Source of the DNA: Chitinophaga varians
Lineage (GTDB): Bacteria; Bacteroidota; Bacteroidia; Chitinophagales; Chitinophagaceae
Assembly (NCBI RefSeq): GCF_012641275.1
Contig: NZ_JABAIA010000001.1
Span: 744,001-808,000 of the forward strand
DNA: 64,000 bases
Reading direction: 5' to 3'
Of this stretch, positions 57,111 to 64,000 are shown one piece after another; within the stretch, counting starts at the first letter, position 1; every line of letters begins with the position of its first letter. Position numbers and translations under genes: made by a program. Under the pieces are notes generated by a model. It was not told the DNA's origin and did no database searches. It worked only from the letters and a program-made list of their open reading frames with translations.

Positions 57111-57875
57111 ATGTCAACAGCTAAAATAAACGGGCAACCACCTGCAATCCCACAGGAGCTACCGGGGCACGAAGAAAAATATTTCCTGGAGGGCCCCCGG
57201 TCCAGGAGCAAGGAGTTCTTCTTTTGCCTGAAGATACTGTTCGAATTCATTCGTGGATTCCGTGTACTTCATTTTGCCGGGCCTTGTATCGCGGTATTCG
57301 GGTCTGCGAGGGCAAATCCGGGTTCTGAGTATTACGAACTGGGGCGGAAAACAGGGGCCGGCATTTCCAAACTGGGATTTACAGTAATGACCGGTGGCGG
57401 GCCCGGAATTATGGAGGCTGCTAACAGAGGCGCAAAAGAAGCCGGGGGCAAATCGGTAGGGTGCAATATCAGTTTACCCAGGGAGCAAGCCGCCAACAAA
57501 TACCTTGACCACCACTTTAACTGCAAATATTTCTTTGTACGTAAAGTGCTTATGTTTAAATATTCCTATGGCTTTGTGATCCTGCCAGGAGGGATCGGCA
57601 CGCTGGACGAGTTTTTCGAGGCGCTTGTTTTAGTTCAAACGCACAAAATCCTGAACTTTCCCCTGGTACTCATGAACCGCAGCTATTGGGAGCCGTTGAT
57701 GCCCATGTTCCACAAAATGATCAACAGTCACATGATATCTCCCAATGACCTGCAGTATATACTGGTAACGGATTCTATTGATGAAGCAATGCAACACCTT
57801 CAAAAGTATGCTGTAGCGCAGTATCATGCAAAACGGACGCAGGAATTCCGCCGGCTGGTGCTTTTAAGAGAATGA
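57111..57875 (+). CDS. LOG family protein (TIGR00730-type Rossmann protein)
   Basis: The 254-residue protein has the LOG motifs: IAVFGSARAN near residue 61, TGGGPGIMEAANRGAKEAGG near 100 and PGGIGTLDEFFEALV near 161. Proteins with PGGxGTxxE cleave the N-glycosidic bond of nucleoside monophosphates (cytokinin or ordinary nucleotides). The full set of catalytic motifs is intact. The first ~45 residues are an extension typical of the larger LOG forms. It is followed by the universal stress protein gene after 50 bp, likely one operon. Confidence 0.92.
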   Translation: MSTAKINGQPPAIPQELPGHEEKYFLEGPRSRSKEFFFCLKILFEFIRGFRVLHFAGPCIAVFGSARANPGSEYYELGRKTGAGISKLGFTVMTGGGPGIMEAANRGAKEAGGKSVGCNISLPREQAANKYLDHHFNCKYFFVRKVLMFKYSYGFVILPGGIGTLDEFFEALVLVQTHKILNFPLVLMNRSYWEPLMPMFHKMINSHMISPNDLQYILVTDSIDEAMQHLQKYAVAQYHAKRTQEFRRLVLLRE

Positions 57876-57925
57876 CACCTTTCAATATTCCCCTTGCTTT
57901 TTATCATCTTTCTAAATTAATAGTC

Positions 57926-58765
57926 ATGAAAAAGATAATTGCCGTTTTGGACGGCCTGAATTATTCCAGCAGTACCGTTGAATATGCCATATCCATTGCC
58001 AGCCAGGAAATGGCCCATCTGGTTGGCGTTTTTCCGACAGATATCAGTTATAGAAGTTATGCTTTTGAAGACCTGGTAGATGAATCAGGTGTTTCGGACC
58101 AACGGATAAAAGACTTTGCAGAAAAGGACAGGCGTACCAGGCAGAAAAGCATACAACAGTTTGAGCTGGCATGTCAACAGTCTGGCCTCAACCACTCACT
58201 GCATAAAGAAAATGACACTGCAATAGAGGCCGTTCTGCATGAAAGCATTTATGCTGATTTGTTGATCATAGAATCCAGGGAGGCGTTTAACAGGGTTAAA
58301 GAGGAAAAACCATCCCATTTTCTGAGTCAATTGCTTGCAGAAGCAGTATGCCCTGTGTTATTGGTCCCATCTGAATTTATCGGAATAAGCAAGTCAGTGT
58401 TATTGTATGACGGCTCGCCCTCCTCTGTGCATGCCATCAAGATGTTTGACTATACGCTTTCCAGCCTGAAGCATCTGCCGGCCGAAGTGGTTTCGGTAAA
58501 AAGCCCGAAATCTTCGCTGCATCTCCCGGATGGAAAGTTAATGAAGGAATTCATGAAAAGGCATTATCCCCAGGCAACCTACCAGGTATTGCAGGGCATT
58601 CCATGGGAAGTAATTCCGGCTTATCTGCATGGGATAGGCGCCAGTACTATTATCGTTCTGGGCGCCTACCAAAGAAACCGTTTGTCAAGATGGTTTTTTC
58701 CAAGCATGGCGGACACCTTGATGCAGGAACTACAATCTCCATTATTTATCGCTCACTGCAAATAA
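57926..58765 (+). CDS. Universal stress protein family (tandem Usp domains)
   Basis: The 279-residue protein starts at the Met at 57926 (MKKIIAVLDGLNYSS). It has an N-terminal Usp domain (1-145, ending ICPVLLVP-like AVCPVLLVPSEFIG) and a second, degenerate Usp-like domain (150-279, with SVLLYDGSPSSVHAIKMF and TIIVLGAYQRNRLSRW). Usp proteins bind ATP or act in stress adaptation. The typical Gly-rich ATP motif of the second domain is in part replaced (GAYQRNRLSRWFFPS). Its position after LOG and next to L,D-transpeptidase and ATP-cone genes suggests one stress programme. Confidence 0.92.
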   Translation: MKKIIAVLDGLNYSSSTVEYAISIASQEMAHLVGVFPTDISYRSYAFEDLVDESGVSDQRIKDFAEKDRRTRQKSIQQFELACQQSGLNHSLHKENDTAIEAVLHESIYADLLIIESREAFNRVKEEKPSHFLSQLLAEAVCPVLLVPSEFIGISKSVLLYDGSPSSVHAIKMFDYTLSSLKHLPAEVVSVKSPKSSLHLPDGKLMKEFMKRHYPQATYQVLQGIPWEVIPAYLHGIGASTIIVLGAYQRNRLSRWFFPSMADTLMQELQSPLFIAHCK

Positions 58766-58776
58766 CATTACGCTGC

Positions 58777-60276
58777 CTACTTTTGCCCTTCACGGACACG
58801 CTGGAATGCGTTTAGGTACCGCTGCAACTTCGAGCTGGTAAAGCCTGTATCCGGATGGAGCACCGGTTTGCCTACGGTATCCAGCAGAAAAGAGCAGTCA
58901 GTCCCTAAATTTACCTGAGACGCGCCGTGACAACCCTGGCATCCACCCATCACATAACCTTTGCCTCCATAAACGACATTCACTTTATTGTCCTGAGGGT
59001 TTCTTATCGAACTGCCTCTGAATTTGGCCAGCGTATCATCCGATTCTATCACATAATTGGCCAGGAAGTAGCTAAAGCTGGTAGAATCATTGGTGGTGGC
59101 GGCTTGTACGCCTACCAGCCTGTAATACTGCCATATTGATTTGGGGTTCCTCTGCAGTATTAAACCATGCGCCGCAGTAGTGGAGTTTTGTACCACCTGC
59201 GGTATAGGATGATAGCGCGGGTAATTCTTCACGAAAGGGCCTGTCGGATTTCCGTCTCTGTCAAGCCTTATATAACCCATGTCAGTGATATGCCCTCTGC
59301 CGGCCAAACTGTTTTGTACGTCGACCTGCTCAAAGGTAGCAAACACAAAATTCGGGAAGGTGGTGGTTTTATGGATAATATGAATACCGATCAGCGCATA
59401 ACGTTTATTAACAGCCCTGAGTACACCGTTCACGCTCTCGTAGGTAAGCACGGTACGCATGACGTACCTGGTACTGTCTTCATTGGATTTCAGTCTTCTC
59501 CAGGCCGTCTTTACTTCAATGGCGCCTTCGGTGGGCCGTTGATTGTTGCCACAGGGCAGGCAAATAACCCTGCCTATCCCTTTTCCCTTCGCGGAGAAGG
59601 TGTCGCTTTCGCAGGTAGAGGTGGAGCCCTTAAAATAGGCGGAATCCGCGCTGATACTGTCTTGATTATTGATATTGCCCTGATAAAGCTTTTCCTTGGT
59701 ACCGAAATTTGTCTTGATATAATTATATTCATCGCGGTTTACCTTTGCCTGGTACAGCACCTGATATTGCTTATCATTTGTAACAGACTGTCCAAATACG
59801 ACACAGGAACCTATTTCATTGTTTTCATCCAGGTTGTTGAAAACGGTGGTATCTGTACCTGTGACCGGTTGGCTCCAATTATAGTAAGTATAGTACGGCA
59901 CTGTATCGAATCTGCTCATCACATTGGTGGCCGGCCTCAACTCCGTCCGGTGTTTATAGGTCTCCCATACGAACAGCGACGGATAAGGGCTCTTGTCTGT
60001 TTCATACTTCCAGCCTGCATCCGGCGTTCCTCTCGAACCAGATTGTTCATAGTCGGACTTCCAATTCAGCGCAAAAAATTCATCCCAGGCAAAAGTGCAG
60101 AGGTTTTGTGGAGTAGCCTGGCCGGAAACATCATGAGGAACAGCGGAAGAAATGGTGATAGGAAATGTCTGGCTCATGTTTGCAAGCGATTCCCCTGCTG
60201 CTGCCGGCTTTCTTCGCATCAACAATATGCTCGCAGCACCTGCAAACAATACAATAAGAAAAACATACTTTTTCAT
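58777..60276 (-). CDS. Membrane-anchored CxxCH (c-type heme) protein of unknown function
   Basis: The 499-residue protein has an N-terminal hydrophobic anchor or uncleaved signal (residues 4-20). It contains a family-like block starting NLCTFAWDEFFALNWKSDYE and a long beta-rich central region, including WETYKHRTE. Near the C-terminus is one CxxCH heme motif (GGCQGCHGASQV, about residue 448). Only one heme motif is visible and a distal ligand cannot be named. The rest is not a known cytochrome fold by eye. It might be an oxidoreductase subunit exposed to the periplasm. It starts its own unit next to the AraC regulator (minus strand), 211 bp away. Confidence 0.75.
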   Translation of the reverse strand: MKKYVFLIVLFAGAASILLMRRKPAAAGESLANMSQTFPITISSAVPHDVSGQATPQNLCTFAWDEFFALNWKSDYEQSGSRGTPDAGWKYETDKSPYPSLFVWETYKHRTELRPATNVMSRFDTVPYYTYYNWSQPVTGTDTTVFNNLDENNEIGSCVVFGQSVTNDKQYQVLYQAKVNRDEYNYIKTNFGTKEKLYQGNINNQDSISADSAYFKGSTSTCESDTFSAKGKGIGRVICLPCGNNQRPTEGAIEVKTAWRRLKSNEDSTRYVMRTVLTYESVNGVLRAVNKRYALIGIHIIHKTTTFPNFVFATFEQVDVQNSLAGRGHITDMGYIRLDRDGNPTGPFVKNYPRYHPIPQVVQNSTTAAHGLILQRNPKSIWQYYRLVGVQAATTNDSTSFSYFLANYVIESDDTLAKFRGSSIRNPQDNKVNVVYGGKGYVMGGCQGCHGASQVNLGTDCSFLLDTVGKPVLHPDTGFTSSKLQRYLNAFQRVREGQK

Positions 60277-60487
60277 GATTATTAATTGAGGGTGAGAAAG
60301 AAAAGATAGCCATGAGGATATCTGACGGGTAAACGGTTAATCGATTATTCTGAGGATATGAATATAGTAATAATGAGGTCTCGATATTGGGTCTTAATAT
60401 AGATAGCAGTCCTTCCTATTAATCTGATTGACGATTTAAGGTATACAAAAATATGCAATTGAAAAAATTATTTTCGATATTATGCTA

Positions 60488-61231
60488 CTAATGCTCCGAC
60501 AGGCCAGACAATAATATAAACCGGCCGTTCACGTTTTTAGCCAGTTCTTTCGGGGACACTCCCGAAAACTTTTTGACTTCCTTGATAAAATGTGTCTGGT
60601 CTGCAAAATCCAATTCAGGAAAGAGCCTCCCCTCTTTGATCTGTTGCAGGGAAGCTTTAAAGCGGAAAATATTACAGTAGGCTTTCAGAGAAATACCGAA
60701 CTGCTCGTTGAAATACCGGTTGATCTGCCGGCGGCTCCAGGCCACACGGTCTGCCAGCTCCTGCACCGGCAGCGAACCATTGGAGGCATAAATCAGGTCA
60801 AACAATTCTTTTTTACGATTATCAATACCAGGTTTGACAAGGCCCAGCATTATAGCGGAGATTTTTTTGCAGAACATGTCAAAGTCCTCCAGGTCATGCG
60901 GCCCGATGTTCCAAAATCCATCCGGCAGCCGCTGTCCTTCGTTTAATACAGCCGCCATTTTAATATCGAGCAGGTACTCGATGGCGAGCAATTTAAAACT
61001 GACCGCAAACATGACAACATTGCCGGGCACGGTACCGTGCGCCGGCTGGGTGTCCAGGCCGCGAAGCGTAGCATGAAAATCCTTATTGGCCACGGCAGAA
61101 AAAATGATATCGAACCGGCCGTCCGGCAGGACAATAATTTCTTTCGCCGCTGCTGCGTCATTCCGGACCATCCAGAAACTTTCAACAAAATCGGCGAGGC
61201 TCTTATCGGGCGGTATACTTCTCAGTTCCAT
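60488..61231 (-). CDS. AraC family transcriptional regulator
   Basis: The 247-residue protein has an N-terminal domain of the DUF6597 type (SIPPDKSLADFVESFWMV, then VVLPDGRFDIIF-like VLPDGRFDIIFS). The C-terminal AraC DNA-binding domain covers about 150-240 (VQELADRVAWSRRQINRYFNEQ, in part, then LDFADQTHFIKEVKKFSGVSP). It may control its downstream neighbour on the same strand, the CxxCH protein, but the 211-bp gap argues for separate promoters. Ligand unknown. Confidence 0.92.
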   Translation of the reverse strand: MELRSIPPDKSLADFVESFWMVRNDAAAAKEIIVLPDGRFDIIFSAVANKDFHATLRGLDTQPAHGTVPGNVVMFAVSFKLLAIEYLLDIKMAAVLNEGQRLPDGFWNIGPHDLEDFDMFCKKISAIMLGLVKPGIDNRKKELFDLIYASNGSLPVQELADRVAWSRRQINRYFNEQFGISLKAYCNIFRFKASLQQIKEGRLFPELDFADQTHFIKEVKKFSGVSPKELAKNVNGRFILLSGLSEH

Positions 61232-61646
61232 GCTGCGTGATGATATATACCTAAAATTACGGTTTTATTGCTTTGGGCGGCTTGGGCCGGCACCGGTCTC
61301 CTGGCCGGCAACTGTTCCATATTCATTCATTTTATGGCGTACGAGGGAATCCCGGGGGCCTGACACAGTCACTTTCTTTTGCTGATTGCGTAATTATTCG
61401 TTATTTTAAACTGCAAAAGATCAGTATTTTTCCCTTTTAGCAGCAATCATCAATATCCTATTCACCTCAAAATTATCTAGTAAAACACCGTGAGAGAATT
61501 AGCCTAACTGTATTGCAGATACCCTGCGTCCTGTTCATAGCCTGCCATCAAGTGAATTTCCGTCGTTAATTAAATTTTCAAAATAACGTCCGGTATCAAC
61601 CAACTCTACTTAACAAGCCCAAAATCAAATCTTAAAAACTATAACT
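61232..61646. other. Intergenic region between the AraC regulator and the HsdR_N-type gene
   Basis: A 415-bp stretch with no convincing gene. A GC-rich inverted repeat (GCCGGC...GCCGGC near 61288-61312) is near the AraC end. The right half is AT-rich. No promoter box pair or repeat array was recognised. Confidence 0.4.
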
Positions 61647-62762
61647 ATGGATTTTAAAGATGCAATTAAACAGCTGGGGGACAGAGTGACCAAGCTAAAG
61701 TCCCAGGTACTTACTGAGGAAGCGACCAAAAATGCTTTTATCATGCCATTTATCAAAGAACTAGGCTATGATGTTTTTAATCCACTTGAAGTCATCCCTG
61801 AATTTGTTGCGGACATAGGAATAAAGCAGGGAGAAAAAATTGATTATGCTATCATAAAGGACGGCGCTCCGATTATTCTGATAGAATGCAAATGTCATAC
61901 AGGGCCACTCAATGTACACAACGCATCGCAGCTCTTTAGATACTTTCATGCAACCAAAGCCAAATTCTCAATTTTGACTAATGGGATAGAATATAGATTT
62001 TACACCGATCTTGTTGAACCCAACAGAATGGATGAGAAGCCCTTCTTTGTTTTTGACATCGCTGAAATGAAGGACACTCAGATTGAGGAGTTAAAGAAGT
62101 TTCACAAAACGAACTTTGATTTCACCAAAATCGTCAATACTGCCAGTGAATTGAAATACACCAATGAGTTAAAACTACTCATTTCCCAGGAGCTGAATAA
62201 TCCATCGCCCGATTTTGTAAAGTATTTCGCAAGGCAAATCTATCCGGGCGTTGTTACACAAAAGATCGTGGACCAATTTACAGAGCTTACTAAAAAATCA
62301 TTCACCCAGTACATCAACGATATTATCACTGACCGGCTCAAATCAGCACTGACCAAGGAGGCTGAAAACCAAAAGCTGGAGACAACAACTGTTGAAGATG
62401 ATAGTCCCCTCCAGGAGGATGAACCGAAAATATTCACAACTCAGGAAGAAATAGACGGATTTTTAATAGTAAAATCTATTTTGAGACAGATCATACCGGT
62501 ACACAGGATTGTTTACAGGGATGCTCAGTCTTATTTTTCTATTCTTCTGGATGATAATAACCGGAAAACGATCTGCCGCCTATATTTTAATGGCGCCAAA
62601 AAGCAGGTTGGCTTGTTTGACAGTAACAAAAAAGAATCTAAAGTAGAGATCCTTAGTCTTGATGATTTATACGCCCACTCCAGTACCTTACTGGATATGG
62701 TACGAACTTATGACAACAAGAAGGTCTCCGCAGATTCAGAAATAGAACAAAGCAGAAATTAA
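61647..62762 (+). CDS. Stand-alone HsdR N-terminal-type nuclease
   Basis: The 371-residue protein has the type I restriction HsdR N-terminal domain: KNAFIMPFIKELGYDVFNPLEV, then EKIDYAIIKDGAPIILIECK, which supplies the PD-(D/E)xK acidic residues (Asp in KIDY, E-x-K in IECK). SQLFRYFHATKAKFSILTNG follows. There is no helicase domain, and HsdM or HsdS are not present nearby. The C-terminal part (about 190-371) is helical and then beta-rich with no match I know. Codon use is more AT-rich than in the flanking genes. Homologues of this type are widespread and not proven to restrict DNA. A terminator follows. Confidence 0.87.
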   Translation: MDFKDAIKQLGDRVTKLKSQVLTEEATKNAFIMPFIKELGYDVFNPLEVIPEFVADIGIKQGEKIDYAIIKDGAPIILIECKCHTGPLNVHNASQLFRYFHATKAKFSILTNGIEYRFYTDLVEPNRMDEKPFFVFDIAEMKDTQIEELKKFHKTNFDFTKIVNTASELKYTNELKLLISQELNNPSPDFVKYFARQIYPGVVTQKIVDQFTELTKKSFTQYINDIITDRLKSALTKEAENQKLETTTVEDDSPLQEDEPKIFTTQEEIDGFLIVKSILRQIIPVHRIVYRDAQSYFSILLDDNNRKTICRLYFNGAKKQVGLFDSNKKESKVEILSLDDLYAHSSTLLDMVRTYDNKKVSADSEIEQSRN

Positions 62763-62768
62763 AACTAC

Positions 62769-62800
62769 GAACAGAGCCCGGATTATACCAGGCTCTGTTC
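62769..62800 (+). terminator. Intrinsic terminator of the HsdR_N-type gene
   Basis: GAACAGAGCC (62769-62778) pairs with GGCTCTGTTC (62791-62800) around a 12-nt loop; TTCATCATTC follows. It is 6 bp past the stop. Confidence 0.8.
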
Positions 62801-62861
62801 TTCATCATTCTTTCAGTTATCACACACCTCCTCAGCGATCTTTAAAGACAAGGCACTTCTT

Positions 62862-64000
62862 TTACTGCGCGTTTAAGGCTTCTTCAATTCGTGCAGGCGT
62901 TTTATCTTCGCTCGGCCGGGAAGCATCGCTGTCAAATATTTTCCCGTCCCTTCCAATGATCACGTAACGCGGAACCCCCATAATATTAAAGGCTTTTGCC
63001 ACTACGCTGTTCATGCCGCCGGCTGACAACAGGTGGATGCCTTCAATTTTATCGTCCGCAATCGCTTTTTTCCAGGCCGCGGCTTTGTCATCCACACTGA
63101 TGTAGAGGAACACCACGTCCTTGTTATCTTTAAATCTTTCGTGAAGTTTAGGGCTGCCGTTTTTCATCTCATAGCGGCAGGGAGCGCACCAACTGGCCCA
63201 GAAATCCATATAGATTACTTTACCGGCAAAATCCTTCAGTGTCACGTCTTTTCCGTTGATATCCTTCAATGTAAAAAAGGGCGGCACTTTGCCGGCAGCC
63301 AGCGCCAACGTCTTCCGGTAAGACTCCTGTATTGTTTTAGCGTCTTCCGGAGTGGCGCACTTCGCTACGAAATTGTCAATGGCAGGTTTCAGGGCAGTCA
63401 CGTCTTTCGCCATTCCGATGAGGGTATTCAGCGTAATCGCCATGGCCATGCTGCGCACCTTTCCGATGTAATGCTGTTCAATCAACCTTAACCGCTGCAT
63501 CAATACCTGAGAATATTCCATGGCACTGTCCAGCCGGCCCTGCTCAAATGATTCACGCCAGCCCAGCAGCGGAGGATAGGCCCCTCTCATAAAAATATTA
63601 TAGGATTCGTTGCTGAGCAGACTATCATTCATCTCAACATTGTCCGCCAGTTTCCAGAAACTATCCGGTAGCACTTCAGACATTTTTTTCTTAAAGCCAA
63701 GATGATAAAAATACGGCGCCAGCACTACAGAGCTTAACTTCCGGTATTTCAGCGTTATGGACTGGTCCTGGTAAAAAGCAGGTGTCACCTTTTGTTTATT
63801 GGCCTCCAGTATATCGATCGATTCCTGTTCTGCATGGTCTACCATGTCATAGTATTCCTTCATCGTCATCTTAGTGGCATCTGCCGTGGTATTACGCAGC
63901 ATATACTGGTAAGTGTAGTTCCATAAGACGGTGGCATTGGCAGCACCGGGACCGGAGAAGGTCGTATTGGCCTCAAAATCCGTTTTGATATTCAGTTTGT
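62862..64000 (-). CDS. TlpA-type thioredoxin-fold protein, partial (5' end outside window)
   Basis: The frame is open on the minus strand from the stop at 62862 to the window edge at 64000, so the N-terminus is missing. The first Met in the frame (63900-63902) is probably internal, because the coding pattern continues before it (NATVLWNYTYQYMLRN). The C-terminal ~140 residues are a thioredoxin fold: GKVPPFFTLKDINGKDVTLK, in part, the active-site WCAPC in MDFWASWCAPCRYEM and the cis-Pro in MGVPRYVIIG. The N-terminal part is helical, typical of Bacteroidota TlpA proteins with an extra domain. It reduces or isomerises disulfides in the periplasm. Genes like this are often near SusC/SusD or import loci. 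Confidence 0.9.
   Translation of the reverse strand, partial: KLNIKTDFEANTTFSGPGAANATVLWNYTYQYMLRNTTADATKMTMKEYYDMVDHAEQESIDILEANKQKVTPAFYQDQSITLKYRKLSSVVLAPYFYHLGFKKKMSEVLPDSFWKLADNVEMNDSLLSNESYNIFMRGAYPPLLGWRESFEQGRLDSAMEYSQVLMQRLRLIEQHYIGKVRSMAMAITLNTLIGMAKDVTALKPAIDNFVAKCATPEDAKTIQESYRKTLALAAGKVPPFFTLKDINGKDVTLKDFAGKVIYMDFWASWCAPCRYEMKNGSPKLHERFKDNKDVVFLYISVDDKAAAWKKAIADDKIEGIHLLSAGGMNSVVAKAFNIMGVPRYVIIGRDGKIFDSDASRPSEDKTPARIEEALNAQ

Noticed and set aside
59167..60285. Long plus-strand frame opposite the CxxCH protein
   Set aside because: The minus-strand frame has an N-terminal signal and heme motif; the plus-strand product is unlike any protein I know.

Overview
The window looks like a chromosomal segment of a Chitinophaga-like member of the Bacteroidota. 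The evidence is a SusC/SusD pair with an ECF sigma factor and FecR anti-sigma factor, promoters of the Bacteroidota type (TTTG, about 19-20 bp, TAnnTTTG), Ig/PKD and RHS proteins with Sec signals, a lanthipeptide precursor with the leader type known from Chitinophaga, LytTR/LytS regulators and few recognisable Shine-Dalgarno sites. No phage or complete insertion sequence is present; one decayed transposase and one truncated HAD gene are.

Layout. 0.2-9.2 kb (minus strand): a large secreted cocoon-type protein, an RHS protein and a small membrane protein in one operon. 9.9 kb: an orphan class I lanthipeptide precursor. 10.1-17.0 kb (minus): sigma factor, FecR, SusC and SusD. 17.2-22.1 kb: NmrA-like reductase divergent from a GlxA-type AraC regulator, an M23 peptidase, a DMT exporter plus ProX-type tRNA editing protein behind a possible Pro-rich leader peptide, and a truncated HAD gene. 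22.2-24.7 kb: an O-methyltransferase divergent from tyrosine phenol-lyase. 24.8-27.1 kb: three poorly characterised genes, including a SUMF1-like protein. 27.2-29.8 kb: envelope genes (COG3014, LpoB-like, Gly/Tyr-rich). 29.9-41.9 kb: MFS pump, serine hydrolase, MarR-GNAT fusion, LytTR two-component system, LysE exporter, GH20 hexosaminidase and a TetR-FabF operon.

42.0 kb: tRNA-Leu(CAG) followed by an IS4-type transposase remnant. 42.9-53.1 kb (plus): a second copy of the 0.2-9.2 kb architecture, with an unrelated RHS tail (JAMM/JAB-like) and an unrelated small last gene. 53.2-58.8 kb: an SDR oxidoreductase and a stress-type cluster (ATP-cone nuclease, L,D-transpeptidase, LOG protein, universal stress protein) with Crp/Fnr-like dyads in two of its promoter regions. 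58.8-64.0 kb: a CxxCH protein, an AraC regulator, a lone HsdR_N-type nuclease, and a TlpA-type thioredoxin that runs off the right edge.

The most interesting content is the pair of paralogous secreted RHS loci. In each, a SpvB/TcB-like shell protein precedes an RHS protein with a variable C-terminus and then a tiny gene that could encode immunity. This looks like a Sec-exported, split RHS polymorphic-toxin system. Other notable items are the orphan lanthipeptide precursor, a TetR operator that exactly fills a promoter spacer, and the possible leader peptide in front of the exporter/ProX operon. All family names come from reading motifs by eye; no database search was run.
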